A DNA stretch of 64,000 nt from Macondimonas sp045864775. GTDB lineage: Bacteria > Pseudomonadota > Gammaproteobacteria > UBA5335. How positions within the stretch are numbered: the first letter of the stretch is position 1; every line of letters starts with the position of its first letter. Shown one piece after another: positions 7,580 to 19,483 of the stretch. Where the stretch lies: the NCBI GenBank assembly GCA_045864775.1, contig BTVR01000002.1:992001-1056000 (forward strand), written 5' to 3'. Under the pieces are notes generated by a model. That model saw only the letters and a list, made by a program, of their open reading frames with translations. It did no database searches and had not been told where the DNA came from. A program made the translations under genes and the position numbers.

Positions 7580-8902
7580 ATGCCCACACAGACCCCCAAA
7601 GTCGGCTTCGTCAGTCTCGGCTGCCCCAAGGCGCTGGTGGACTCCGAACGCATCCTCACCGAGCTGCGCCGCGAGGGCTACGCCGTCTCGCCGAGCTATG
7701 CCGACGCCGATCTGGTGGTGGTGAACACCTGCGGTTTCATCGATGCCGCCAAGGCCGAATCGCTGGAGGCGATCGGCGAGGCGCTGGCGGAAAACGGCCG
7801 GGTCATCGTCACGGGCTGCATGGGCGCGCAGCCCGAGGACATCCGCGCGGTGCACCCGGCCGTGCTGGCGGTGACCGGCCCGCACGCCTACGAACAGGTG
7901 ATGGCGGCGGTACACGACCACCTGCCGCCCGTGCCCCACGATCCGCGCATCGATCTGGTCCCGCCGCAGGGCATCAAGCTCACCCCGCGCCATTACGCGT
8001 ATCTGAAGATTTCCGAGGGCTGCAACCACCGCTGCAGCTTCTGCATCATCCCCGCCCTGCGCGGCGACCTGGTGAGCCGCCCGGCCGGCAGCGTGCTGGG
8101 CGAGGCCGAACGGCTGGTCGCCGCCGGGGTGCGCGAACTACTGGTGATCTCACAGGACACCAGCGCCTACGGCGTGGACCTGAAATATCGCACCGATTTC
8201 TGGAACGGCCGGCCGGTGCGCACGCGCCTGACCGAGCTGGCCCGCGCCTTGGGCAGCCTGGGCGCCTGGGTGCGCCTGCACTACGTCTATCCCTATCCGC
8301 ACGTCGACGAGCTCATTCCGCTCATGGCCGAGGGCGCGATCCTGCCCTATCTCGACGTGCCGCTGCAGCACGGCAGCCCGCGCATCCTGAAAAGCATGAA
8401 GCGCCCGGCGGCGGCCGAGAACACCCTGGCGCGCCTGCAGAACTGGCGCCGGATCTGTCCCGATCTGACCCTGCGCAGCACGTTCATCGTCGGCTTTCCG
8501 GGCGAAACCGACGCGGATTTCGAGGCGCTGCTCGATTTTCTCACCGCCGCCCAGCTCGACCGCGTCGGCGCCTTCACCTATTCGCCGGTCGAGGGCGCGG
8601 CCGCCAACCGGCTTCCCGACGCGGTGCCCGAGCCGCTGAAGCAGGAGCGCCTCGAGCGACTCATGGCGCATCAGGCGGCCATCAGCGCAGCGCGTCTGCA
8701 GCAGAAGATCGGGCGCACGCTGGAGGTGCTCGTCGATGCAGTGGACGAGGAAGGCCCCATCGCGCGCAGTGCCGGCGAGGCCCCCGAAATCGACGGGGTG
8801 ATCTATCTCGACGCGGCGCCGGACGTGAAACCGGGCGACAAGCTGCGCGTGGTGGTGACGGACGCCGACGAACACGACCTCTACGCCGAGCCGGCGGGCT
8901 GA
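7580..8902 (+). CDS. rimO: Ribosomal protein S12 methylthiotransferase RimO
   Basis: This 440-residue radical-SAM enzyme adds a methylthio group to an aspartate of ribosomal protein S12 (Asp88 in E. coli numbering). It shows the N-terminal domain with its three cluster cysteines (GCPKALVDSE, VVNTCGFID, VTGCMG) and the radical-SAM CxxxCxxC motif (EGCNHRCSFCIIPALRG). A C-terminal TRAM domain (about 375-440) completes it. The start at 7580 gives the canonical KVGFVSLGCPK beginning; the upstream in-frame extension has no family similarity. A weak promoter-like TAAAAT lies at 7543-7548. The gene diverges from the dehydrogenase operon across a 276-bp gap that holds no other gene. Confidence 0.96.
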   Translation: MPTQTPKVGFVSLGCPKALVDSERILTELRREGYAVSPSYADADLVVVNTCGFIDAAKAESLEAIGEALAENGRVIVTGCMGAQPEDIRAVHPAVLAVTGPHAYEQVMAAVHDHLPPVPHDPRIDLVPPQGIKLTPRHYAYLKISEGCNHRCSFCIIPALRGDLVSRPAGSVLGEAERLVAAGVRELLVISQDTSAYGVDLKYRTDFWNGRPVRTRLTELARALGSLGAWVRLHYVYPYPHVDELIPLMAEGAILPYLDVPLQHGSPRILKSMKRPAAAENTLARLQNWRRICPDLTLRSTFIVGFPGETDADFEALLDFLTAAQLDRVGAFTYSPVEGAAANRLPDAVPEPLKQERLERLMAHQAAISAARLQQKIGRTLEVLVDAVDEEGPIARSAGEAPEIDGVIYLDAAPDVKPGDKLRVVVTDADEHDLYAEPAG

Positions 8903-8938
8903 GCGCTCAAGCGGAGCAGAGCCTGACGCGGCCCGGAC

Positions 8939-10303
8939 TCAGGGCGCCGCCGGTGTCCTCAGGGCGATCCCCGCCAGATGCGCCATATCGCCGTCGAAAT
9001 GGTGCCCGCCGCGCAGCATGAGCACCGGCAGCCGATCGTTGAGCTGCGGACAGATGGACTCGCTCGCCTCGTCCCGCCCATAGACACACAGGGTGCGCGC
9101 TGCAGGCAGTTCACGCGCCTCGGGCAGGACCTCTTCATCGCCCGCGCCGCTGCGCCACCACTGGCTCACCTGAAACGTGAAAGCCGCCCGCTCGCCGGGT
9201 CCGAGCAACACAATCCGGCTTACGCGCGCCTGCCACGCGGCCGGCAAACGATTGTAGGCGAAGGGCAGGACATTCGCGCCCTGCGAATAACCGATCAGCA
9301 GCGGCTGCTTGTCCGGCCAGCGGGCCTGATAACGGTTCAGGATGCGCTGCAGATCCGCGGCCAGACCTTCGGGGGTCCGCCGTCCCCAGAAATAGCGCAG
9401 CGAATCGAAGCCCACCACGGCGACGCCCTGCGCCGCCAGAGCATAGCCCAGATCACGCCCCAGCCCGGCCCATCCCCCATCGCCGCTCAGCACGAGCGCC
9501 CAGACGGGTGCCTCGACGCCTTTGGCGGGGACTTCGATCAAGGGCAGTCGGTCGCCGCTCAGGCGGGGCACGGGGGCTTGATCCTGCCACCGGCGCGTCA
9601 GCTGGCGATAGGCGGCACGCAGCACATCCTCGCCCTGCACCGCGACGGCAGCCAGAGGGGAGCCTGTCATCCACTCGGCGCCCGATGCCTGCCGCACGAA
9701 AGCCTCGGTCGTAGCTAGCGAATCGGCCTTGGTCACGACCATCCAGGGCGAGACGGGAAGCGCTGCTGGTGCAAGGGTGCTGATGCCGTCCGCGTCCGCG
9801 AACGAACTGATCACGCCGCGCCCGGGACAGAGTGGAATCCCGCTGCGCAGCGCCGGCGTGAAATCGAGCGATACGCCGCCGGCGAAGCCGTCCAGAGGCG
9901 CTTGCGCCAGTGCAGCGTACACCAGCGCAGCGCCGTCGCCGCGTCCGGCCAGCACCGGCGGCAGATAGCGTTCCAATCCGAGTTGCGCTTCGACCTCATG
10001 GGCCAGATTGTCGAGATCGCCGGCGGGCAGGCTGCAATCGCCGTCTTCCGCGGCCATGCGCGCGAGCAGCCGGGGCGCGCTGACACTGATCACCAGCGCG
10101 CCCTCGTCCGTCAGCACCTCACCGAGACGCCGATCGATCGCGGTGCGGCTGCGGCCTGGCATCAGCCACAACACCACCTGCCGAATATCGCCGGCGGGCA
10201 GGTCGACCCAGACCCGATCGAAGCGCCCGTTGGTAAAAGGGGGATCGCCCCGCTGGCAACCGACGAGGACCAGCAACAGCAGCAGCAGCGCCCGTTGCTT
10301 CAC
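8939..10303 (-). CDS. acvB: AcvB/VirJ-family serine hydrolase, predicted lipoprotein
   Basis: This 454-residue protein has the long AcvB architecture: an N-terminal domain plus an alpha/beta-hydrolase C-terminal domain. The latter has SGDGGWAG (about 273-280), a nucleophile elbow GYSQG (Ser 340) and a late GGHHF histidine (about 432-436). AcvB of rhizobia and agrobacteria is known to hydrolyse lysyl-phosphatidylglycerol in the periplasm, reversing the action of MprF/LpiA. Here mprF lies immediately upstream with a GTGA overlap, so the start is taken as GTG at 10303. That start yields a short signal sequence ending LVLVGC, a lipobox (Cys 16) with Gln at +2, predicting an outer-membrane lipoprotein. 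Confidence 0.88.
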   Translation of the reverse strand: MKQRALLLLLLVLVGCQRGDPPFTNGRFDRVWVDLPAGDIRQVVLWLMPGRSRTAIDRRLGEVLTDEGALVISVSAPRLLARMAAEDGDCSLPAGDLDNLAHEVEAQLGLERYLPPVLAGRGDGAALVYAALAQAPLDGFAGGVSLDFTPALRSGIPLCPGRGVISSFADADGISTLAPAALPVSPWMVVTKADSLATTEAFVRQASGAEWMTGSPLAAVAVQGEDVLRAAYRQLTRRWQDQAPVPRLSGDRLPLIEVPAKGVEAPVWALVLSGDGGWAGLGRDLGYALAAQGVAVVGFDSLRYFWGRRTPEGLAADLQRILNRYQARWPDKQPLLIGYSQGANVLPFAYNRLPAAWQARVSRIVLLGPGERAAFTFQVSQWWRSGAGDEEVLPEARELPAARTLCVYGRDEASESICPQLNDRLPVLMLRGGHHFDGDMAHLAGIALRTPAAP

Positions 10304-12861
10304 TTGGTCACCACACCCCGCAGGCCGCCGCTGATCAGCGTGGTCACTTCCGCCAAGGCCAGCAGCGGCGCCATGCCGCCGGGCGCCGCGAGGTAGCGCG
10401 GCTCCCAGACCGGCGCGAACTTCTCCTTGAAGCGGCGCACACCCTGAAAGTTGTAGTAGCGCTCGCCGCGTTCGTAGAACAGCCGGCCGACCTGCTGCCA
10501 GGTCGGCGCGCGCTCGTGCTGCGCCATGCCGGCGAGCGGCGCCATGCCGAGCCCGAAGCGCGCCACGCCCTGTGCCCGATAGCGCAGCATGAGTTCGATC
10601 AAGAGGTAATCCATGGTGCTCGGCGGGGCCGTCGGCAGGTAGCGCATCAGATCGACACGGACTTCCTCGCACACATCGGTCGTGAGCAGATTGGCGAAAG
10701 CGATGATCTCGCCGCGCTGGCGCACCACGGCCACCGGCAGCCGCCGGAGGTACGCCGGATCGAACGCACCGAGCGAGAACCGTTTCTCACGCGCGTTGCG
10801 GCTCGCGAGCCACGCATCCGAGATCGCCCGCAAGACCTCCATCTCCGCGTCCACGCCCCCGGGCGGCAGGATCTCCAGCGTCAGCCCCTCGCGCTGGGCG
10901 CGGCTGTAGGCATGGCGCAGCGGCGCCCGCGCCGGGCCCTTCAGGTCGAACGCGGGGAGCGGGACATGTGCGGATTCGCCGAGCTTGTAGACGCGCAGTC
11001 CGGCATCGAGGTACCACGGCAGGCCCGCCGGCGTCACCTGATAGAAAACGGCGCGCCCGCCGTGGGCCGTGGCCAGTTCGACGAAGCGCCAGACGAGATT
11101 CGGCGCGCTGTCGGGCGGACCGACGGGATCGCCCAGACCGACCCAGTAGCGCCCGCTCTGTCCGTACATGACGAAAGCCGTCCCGTCATCGGCGAACAGC
11201 AGCGACTTGTCGCCCATGAGGACAAGGGCCGCGTCAGCGCTTGCCTGGCGGCGAACGACGTCGGCTGCACGGGCAAGTTCGCCTTCCGTCGGCGCAATCG
11301 CATCGACGCCGGCCGGCCGTAAAAGCTGCCAAAGGCCGATACCGGCGGCCAGGAACGCCGTCAGCGTGATGGCGCGCAGCGAGCGCGACACATGGGCATC
11401 GAAAGCGAACTGCCACCAGAGATCGTGATGGTATTCGACGTCGCGATAGCTCAGGAACAGCAGCCAGATCATGGCCGCGACGACCAGGCCGACGGCGATC
11501 AGCCATTCGGTCTCGAACACCTGCATCCGCAAGGTGGACCGGCGGTTGAATTCCGCGCGGAACACCCACAGCAGCAGGCCCAGCGTTGACAGGCCGGCGG
11601 CCTCGGTCCATGCGATGCCCTTGGGCAGCGCCAGCATGGCCGCAGCGAGGGTCAGCGCCACCGCCGCCCACCACGCGGCGTCCAGGCGATGCAGCAGACC
11701 ACGCGCGACGAACAGCAGACACAAGCCGGCCACGCCGCCCAGCAAATGCGCGATTTCGACGACCGGCAGGGGCACGTGCAGGGTCAGGATGTCCGTCGCG
11801 GCCGCCGTGGTCGGCGTTGCGCCCGAGGCCAGCAGCCAGATCCCCGCGGCGAACACGAGAATCGCCAGCAGGACGGGCGAGGTGCGCGCCGCAGCCCGCC
11901 CCACGGGCGTGTCCGTGGCGCGGTGCAGTTCGTGGTCGGCCAACAGCACGGTCGCCATGGCGAGCGGCAGCAGGAAATACACGCCGCGAAACAGGATCAG
12001 GGCCCCGAGGATGGACTCAGTGTCGGCACGGGACCCGTAGGCCAGCAGCATCACGGCCTCGAACACGCCCAGCCCGCCTGGCACGTGACTCAAAACCCCC
12101 AGGCTGATGGCAATGGCGAAATAGACGAGGAACCCGGCAAACGATACGTCGGTGTCGGGCATGAGAAACCACAGCGCCGCCGCGCACGCGGCCAGATCGA
12201 CGACCGAAATCACGATCTGCTGGGTGAGCAGTCCGGCGGACGGCAGGTCCATGCTGCGCCCGAACAGACGCACCCGCCCCCGCCAAGCCGACAGACCGAT
12301 GAGCGCGCCGATGGCGAGGAGCGTCACGCCCGCTGCGCCTTGCAACAGCGCCACCGGCAGCGGCAGGAGACCCGTGACCTGATCGGCACCCACCAGCATC
12401 CCGGCCGCGCCAAAAACCGTCACCCCGAGCCCGAAGGCCCCCGCATTGAAGCCGATGATGCGGAAGATCTGGCCTGTTTCGAGCCCCGCGGCGGTGTACA
12501 TCCGCATGCGCACGGCCCCGCCCGTCATGACGCCGAGCCCGACGGAATTGCCGACCGCATAGGACATGAAGGCCGTCAGCACGGTGGTGGCGGGACGCAT
12601 GCGGATGCCAAGGTAGCGCTGGGCGGAGAAATCGTAGCCGGTCAGGGCGAGATAGCTCAGCATCGTGGCGAGAACCGAAAGCGCGATTCGATCGATGGGC
12701 GTCGTGGCCATGGCCTGCATGAGCGCGTCGTAGTCCAGGCTCTGCACCAGATGCCGCAGCCCGCCCAGCACCGCCGCGCCGACGAGCGCCACGACCAGGA
12801 GCAGCAGCGGTGTCCGCCAGCGCGCAAGTCCCTGCTTCCAGTCCCGGCCGTTCGGCATCAT
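10300..12861 (-). CDS. mprF: Bifunctional aminoacyl-phosphatidylglycerol synthase/flippase MprF
   Basis: This protein of about 853 residues has an N-terminal multi-pass membrane flippase region (about 12-14 hydrophobic segments to about residue 510). A cytosolic C-terminal DUF2156 synthase domain follows, with motifs such as GDPVGPPD, RFVELA, KFAPVWEPRYLA and NFQGVRRFKEKF. MprF proteins transfer lysine or alanine from aminoacyl-tRNA to phosphatidylglycerol and flip the product outward, lowering surface charge. The amino acid used cannot be read here. The start at 12861 (ATG-ATG) has GGAG 8 bp upstream; an in-frame extension to 13029 would overlap the gene before it. The next gene, acvB, overlaps by 4 bp. 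Confidence 0.93.
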   Translation of the reverse strand: MMPNGRDWKQGLARWRTPLLLLVVALVGAAVLGGLRHLVQSLDYDALMQAMATTPIDRIALSVLATMLSYLALTGYDFSAQRYLGIRMRPATTVLTAFMSYAVGNSVGLGVMTGGAVRMRMYTAAGLETGQIFRIIGFNAGAFGLGVTVFGAAGMLVGADQVTGLLPLPVALLQGAAGVTLLAIGALIGLSAWRGRVRLFGRSMDLPSAGLLTQQIVISVVDLAACAAALWFLMPDTDVSFAGFLVYFAIAISLGVLSHVPGGLGVFEAVMLLAYGSRADTESILGALILFRGVYFLLPLAMATVLLADHELHRATDTPVGRAAARTSPVLLAILVFAAGIWLLASGATPTTAAATDILTLHVPLPVVEIAHLLGGVAGLCLLFVARGLLHRLDAAWWAAVALTLAAAMLALPKGIAWTEAAGLSTLGLLLWVFRAEFNRRSTLRMQVFETEWLIAVGLVVAAMIWLLFLSYRDVEYHHDLWWQFAFDAHVSRSLRAITLTAFLAAGIGLWQLLRPAGVDAIAPTEGELARAADVVRRQASADAALVLMGDKSLLFADDGTAFVMYGQSGRYWVGLGDPVGPPDSAPNLVWRFVELATAHGGRAVFYQVTPAGLPWYLDAGLRVYKLGESAHVPLPAFDLKGPARAPLRHAYSRAQREGLTLEILPPGGVDAEMEVLRAISDAWLASRNAREKRFSLGAFDPAYLRRLPVAVVRQRGEIIAFANLLTTDVCEEVRVDLMRYLPTAPPSTMDYLLIELMLRYRAQGVARFGLGMAPLAGMAQHERAPTWQQVGRLFYERGERYYNFQGVRRFKEKFAPVWEPRYLAAPGGMAPLLALAEVTTLISGGLRGVVTK

Positions 12862-12928
12862 CGCGACGACTCCGAGACAGGCCGCCGGGATCCGCAGCAG
12901 CCACACGGGATGGCGCGCACCGTGTTCT

Positions 12929-13888
12929 TTAAGCGCACGCCGGCCACAATCCGCGAATGGCGGCGATACCCTGTCCACCCAGGCGCCGCGCGCGATGCAG
13001 GTCGGCTTCGGCCACGCCGCCAAGGGCATACACCGGCAGACCGGCGCCGCGTACCTGCTGTGCCCAGCGCCGCCAGCCCAAGGGCGTCACCCTCGCATGT
13101 CCGGGTGTCGCCCGGACGGGCGAGAGCACGGCGAAATCCAGGGCCAAGGCACGGGCCCGCGCCAGGTCCGCCGGGTTATGGCATGATGCGCCGATCCACG
13201 CCGGCGCATCCGGACGCTTGTCGAGACGCGCCAGGCGGGCGCCGCTGAGATGGACGCCATCGTAGCCCAAGGCTTGCGCATCCTCGGGTGCGCCGTTCAG
13301 CAGCAACAAGGCCTGATCGGCGACGCAGGTCGGCCGCAGCGCCTCGGCCACTGCCGCGAGTTCGGCCCGGGTGGCGTCTGGCCGACGCACCTGGACCAGC
13401 CGGATCCCGGACCGGATCGCGCGGCGCAGGCTCTCGATCAGGCGAGTCAAGGGCATGGGGTCCGGGGGGGTGACCAGATATCGGTCGGGCAGATGCGCGG
13501 CGCGACGGATGATGCGGTTGGCCGGCGGCATGGGCAATCGGTCCAGTTCATCGGGCGTGACCCATTGCAGGGTCTGACCTTCGCAGCCCGCCGGCGTACC
13601 GCCATAAGCGGTCACCCGCCAGACGTCCAGCACCACCGGCGGCGCGTCATCGGGCACGGGCGGGAGCCGGATCAGGGGCCCGGCGCTGCTCACCTCGATT
13701 CCGAGTTCTTCGCGCAATTCGCGTCGCAACGCCTGCAAGCGGCTTTCTCCCGCTTCCTGCTTGCCGCCGGGGAATTCCCAATAACCGGCCCATGGCTTGC
13801 CGCTGGCACGACGCGCCACCAGCACGCGCCCGGACGCATCGACGAGCACGCCGACGGCAACGCGGACCGGAGCGGGATCGGCGATCAC
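12929..13888 (-). CDS. Nudix hydrolase (MutT-like) fused to thiamine-phosphate-synthase-like domain
   Basis: This 319-residue two-domain protein starts with a MutT-type Nudix domain: Nudix box from GGKQEAGES to REELGIEV, about residues 41-65, with all catalytic glutamates. A TIM-barrel domain related to thiamine phosphate synthase (ThiE/TenI, about 140-319) follows. MutT removes oxidised 8-oxo-dGTP from the nucleotide pool. The role of the second domain is unknown, and it lacks an obvious complete ThiE active site. The same fusion is common in Gammaproteobacteria beside secA-argJ. The start is GTG at 13888, 1 bp after the argJ stop; no clear ribosome-binding site is visible, so translation is probably coupled to argJ. 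Confidence 0.92.
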   Translation of the reverse strand: MIADPAPVRVAVGVLVDASGRVLVARRASGKPWAGYWEFPGGKQEAGESRLQALRRELREELGIEVSSAGPLIRLPPVPDDAPPVVLDVWRVTAYGGTPAGCEGQTLQWVTPDELDRLPMPPANRIIRRAAHLPDRYLVTPPDPMPLTRLIESLRRAIRSGIRLVQVRRPDATRAELAAVAEALRPTCVADQALLLLNGAPEDAQALGYDGVHLSGARLARLDKRPDAPAWIGASCHNPADLARARALALDFAVLSPVRATPGHARVTPLGWRRWAQQVRGAGLPVYALGGVAEADLHRARRLGGQGIAAIRGLWPACA

Positions 13889-13889
13889 T

Positions 13890-15101
13890 TCAGGTGCGGT
13901 ATTCCGCGTTGATGCGCACGTAGTCGTGGCCGAGATCGCAGGTCCAGATGCGCACCGCGGCCTCGCCCCGACCCAGGCGCACCGCGATCGTGATGTCGGT
14001 CCCCGCCATCACGCGCTGGCCGTCCGCCTCGCGATAAGCCGGATCGAGCCCCCCAGCGCGCACCACGCCGACCTCGCCCAGATCGATTTCCACGCCCGCG
14101 AGATCGAGCTCGGTCAGACCGGCTCGGCCGACCGCGGCCAAGATGCGTCCCCAGTTGGGATCGCTGGCAAAGAACGCGGTCTTGACCAGCGGCGAGTGGG
14201 CGATGGCATCGGCGACCTGCCGCGCCTCGGCGGCGTCGCGCGCCTGATCGACCGCGACGGTGATGAACTTGGTGGCGCCCTCGCCGTCGCGCACGATCGC
14301 CTGGGCCAGTTGCAGACAAACCTCGTCCAGCGCGGCCCGAAACGCGGGCCACGCGGGATCGTCCGGGGTGAGCCGCGGTCCGTCGCCGGTGGCGACGAGG
14401 CAGCAGGCGTCGTTGGTGGAGGTGTCGCCGTCGACGGTGATGCAGTTGAAGCTGCCGGCGACCGCGGCCTCGAGCGCGCCCTGCAGGTCGGCCGGATCGA
14501 TGACGGCGTCGACCGCAACGAAGGCCAGCATGGTCGCCATGTCGGGCCGGATCATGCCCGCGCCCTTGGCGATGCCGTTCACCGTGACCGTCTGTCCGTC
14601 CCGCTCGAAGCTGCGGCTGACCGCCTTGGGTTGAGTGTCGGTGGTCAGGATGCCCCAGGCGGCATCGGCCCAGCCGTCGGGCGCGAGGGCCTCCACGGCT
14701 GCCGACAGCGCCGCCGTCAGGCGATCCACCGGCAAGGGTTCGCCGATGACACCGGTGGAAAACGGCAGCACGGCCTCGGGCGCGCACCCGAGCCGTTCGG
14801 CCAGCGCCGCGCAGCACGCACGCGCCGCCGCCTCGCCGACCGCGCCCGTGCCGGCGTTGGCGTTGCCGGTGTTGATCAGCAGCGCACGTGGACGCATCGC
14901 GCCCAGATGGGCACGCGCCACCATCACCGGCGCAGCACAAAACGCATTACGGGTGAAGACGGCCGCCGTGGTCGCCGCCGGGCCGAGTTCAAAGACCACC
15001 AGATCGCGGCGATCCGCCTTGCGGATGCCGGCCATGACCGTGCCCACGCGGATCCCGCGCAAGGGGGGCATCGGGTCGAAAGGAAGGGTTCCAGCCGCCA
15101 T
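13890..15101 (-). CDS. argJ: Bifunctional ornithine acetyltransferase / N-acetylglutamate synthase
   Basis: This 403-residue ArgJ works in arginine biosynthesis. It recycles the acetyl group from N-acetylornithine to glutamate and may also use acetyl-CoA. The precursor cleaves itself into alpha and beta chains at the conserved DMATMLAF sequence, where Thr 190 becomes the new N-terminal nucleophile. GAGMIRPD precedes it, and the C-terminus (YVRINAEYRT) is typical. The ATG at 15101 is 3 bp after the secA stop. Whether it is bifunctional or only the acetyltransferase cannot be decided from sequence alone. Confidence 0.96.
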   Translation of the reverse strand: MAAGTLPFDPMPPLRGIRVGTVMAGIRKADRRDLVVFELGPAATTAAVFTRNAFCAAPVMVARAHLGAMRPRALLINTGNANAGTGAVGEAAARACCAALAERLGCAPEAVLPFSTGVIGEPLPVDRLTAALSAAVEALAPDGWADAAWGILTTDTQPKAVSRSFERDGQTVTVNGIAKGAGMIRPDMATMLAFVAVDAVIDPADLQGALEAAVAGSFNCITVDGDTSTNDACCLVATGDGPRLTPDDPAWPAFRAALDEVCLQLAQAIVRDGEGATKFITVAVDQARDAAEARQVADAIAHSPLVKTAFFASDPNWGRILAAVGRAGLTELDLAGVEIDLGEVGVVRAGGLDPAYREADGQRVMAGTDITIAVRLGRGEAAVRIWTCDLGHDYVRINAEYRT

Positions 15102-15104
15102 GGC

Positions 15105-17813
<2,709 letters not shown>

Positions 17814-18000
17814 CGCGAGTGACTAATGGTGGTGGGTGCGCCGGACCGAAGGGCGCGACGGGCACAAGGGGACTACACCTTATGCGCGCGCAGCGTACCG
17901 GTCAACGGTCCGGGGTCTGGGCGGCCCGCGTCGCCGCAGCTTGGCTTGCCGGAGACGACCGGTCTGCGCGAGCATACCGTTTTGATTGCGAGGACGCCGT

Positions 18001-18441
18001 ATGGCAACCGGTCCGCAACGCCTGATCCGGCACCTGGGTGGCCGCAGCGAATCGGCCGCCCTCATGGCGCGCGCCGCCATGCTGGCGCAGCACGGGGAGC
18101 GCTTTCGAGCCCATCTGCCCGAGCCCTTGAACCTGCATTGCGTTCTTGCCAACGTCCGCGGCAACACGGCCGTGCTGGCAGCGGACAGCGCGGCCTGGGC
18201 CAGCCGGGTGCGCTATCTCGCCCCGGCCCTGTTGCCGCGACTGATCGATCTCGGACTCGGGGTAACACGGGTGGAAGTGGTGGTCATGCCGCCCTCGACG
18301 CCGCCTGCGCGCCCGGCGCCCAGGCAGCCATGCCCGCCCTCTGCCCAAACCGGGCGCGCCTTGGCGGCCTGGGCCGCCCACATGCCGGACGAAGCCCTCG
18401 GCCGCGCACTGCTCAGACTGGCGGCCCGCAGCAAATCCTAG
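18001..18441 (+). CDS. dciA: DciA-like (DUF721) replicative helicase loader
   Basis: This 146-residue protein belongs to DUF721/DciA, the ancestral bacterial loader of the replicative helicase DnaB. The N-terminal domain (about 1-100) carries the family pattern, with a WASRVRYLAPALL segment where DciA proteins have a conserved Trp. The C-terminal part is Pro-rich and probably disordered. The ATG at 18001 has a GAGG ribosome-binding site 7 bp upstream; an earlier TTG lacks one. The position between secA and lpxC is usual for gammaproteobacterial dciA. Its TAG stop overlaps the lpxC TAG stop on the other strand within one CTAG palindrome. Confidence 0.85.
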   Translation: MATGPQRLIRHLGGRSESAALMARAAMLAQHGERFRAHLPEPLNLHCVLANVRGNTAVLAADSAAWASRVRYLAPALLPRLIDLGLGVTRVEVVVMPPSTPPARPAPRQPCPPSAQTGRALAAWAAHMPDEALGRALLRLAARSKS

Positions 18442-19352
18442 GATGCGGCTGCCAGCGTGGGGGCGTAGCGCAGCGGCGCCTCGTCGGGCCGGGCGAAAGA
18501 GGTGCGCTCCCACGCGTCGGGCTGCGCCAGCAACGCCCTGAGCAAGGCGTTGTTGAGGCCGTGGCCCGACTTGTAGCCGGCGAACGCACCGATCAAGCCT
18601 TCGCCCAGCAGGTAGAGGTCGCCGATGGCGTCCAGGATCTTGTGCTTGACGAACTCGTTTTCGTAGCGCAATCCGTCCTCGTTCAGCACACGGTAATCGT
18701 CGAGCACGACGGCATTGTCGAGACTGCCGCCCAGAGCGAGGTTGTGCTGGCGCAGGGTTTCGATGTCACGCATGAAACCGAAGGTCCGCGCGCGGCTGAT
18801 CTCCTTGACGAAGGAGGTGGTCGAAAAATCGACTTCCGCGTGCTTGGTATGCTGCTTGAAGGCCGGATGGTTGAATTCGATGGTGAATCCGACCTTGAAA
18901 CCCTCGTAGGGGTCGAAGCGGGCCCACTTGCCGTCCTCCTCGACCATCACGGTTTTCTTGATGCGCATGAAGCGCTTGGGCGCGTTCTGTTCCTCGATGC
19001 CGGCGGACTGGATCAGGAACACGAACGGCCCCGCGCTGCCGTCCATGATCGGCACCTCGGGCGCGCTGAGATCGATGAACGCATTGTCGATGCCGAGGCC
19101 CGCCAAGGCCGAGAGCAGATGCTCCACCGTCGCCACGCGAACCCCGCCCTGCACCAGGGTCGTCGACAGGCGGGTGTCCCCGACCGTCTCAGGGCGCGCC
19201 CGCAGGCTGGGGCAGCCCGGCAGGTCCACGCGGCAAAACGTGATCCCGGCGTTCGCCGGCGCCGGACGCAGGGTCATGAAGACCTTCTGTCCCGAGTGCA
19301 AGCCGACACCGGTCGCCCGGATGGTGTTCTTCAATGTGCGCTGCTTGAGCAT
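18438..19352 (-). CDS. lpxC: UDP-3-O-acyl-N-acetylglucosamine deacetylase
   Basis: This 304-residue LpxC catalyses the committed, zinc-dependent deacetylation of lipid A synthesis in the cytosol. The zinc ligands are recognisable: His in TVEHLLSAL, and the His/Asp pair in HKILDAIGD. The catalytic His lies in SGHGLNNALLRALL. Length matches the family (about 305). The ATG at 19352 begins MLKQRTLKNTIRATGVGLHSG, the canonical start, with a weak AGGT ribosome-binding site. It lies 131 bp after ftsZ and has its own promoter-like -10 at 19442-19447. Confidence 0.98.
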   Translation of the reverse strand: MLKQRTLKNTIRATGVGLHSGQKVFMTLRPAPANAGITFCRVDLPGCPSLRARPETVGDTRLSTTLVQGGVRVATVEHLLSALAGLGIDNAFIDLSAPEVPIMDGSAGPFVFLIQSAGIEEQNAPKRFMRIKKTVMVEEDGKWARFDPYEGFKVGFTIEFNHPAFKQHTKHAEVDFSTTSFVKEISRARTFGFMRDIETLRQHNLALGGSLDNAVVLDDYRVLNEDGLRYENEFVKHKILDAIGDLYLLGEGLIGAFAGYKSGHGLNNALLRALLAQPDAWERTSFARPDEAPLRYAPTLAAAS

Positions 19353-19441
19353 GCTTTTACCTACCGTTGCGCCCGCCCTTCACCCGAACGGCGAGCCGCA
19401 GCCGCGCGAGTCGGAACCCCGCTCGACCGCCAAGCTGGCCG

Positions 19442-19447
19442 AGTATA
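19442..19447 (-). promoter_or_regulatory. Candidate lpxC promoter -10
   Basis: TATACT on the minus strand, 90 bp upstream of lpxC in the ftsZ-lpxC intergenic region. No convincing -35 is visible at 16-18 bp, so only the -10 element supports it. The 131-bp gap, unusual in this compact cluster, makes a separate lpxC promoter likely. Confidence 0.35.
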
Positions 19448-19483
19448 CCCGAACCCCATGACGGGGATCACCGCAGCGGACGC

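Noticed and set aside
17814..18000. A SecM-like leader peptide upstream of secA
   Set aside because: The upstream gene is dciA on the opposite strand, and no secreted arrest-peptide frame is visible.
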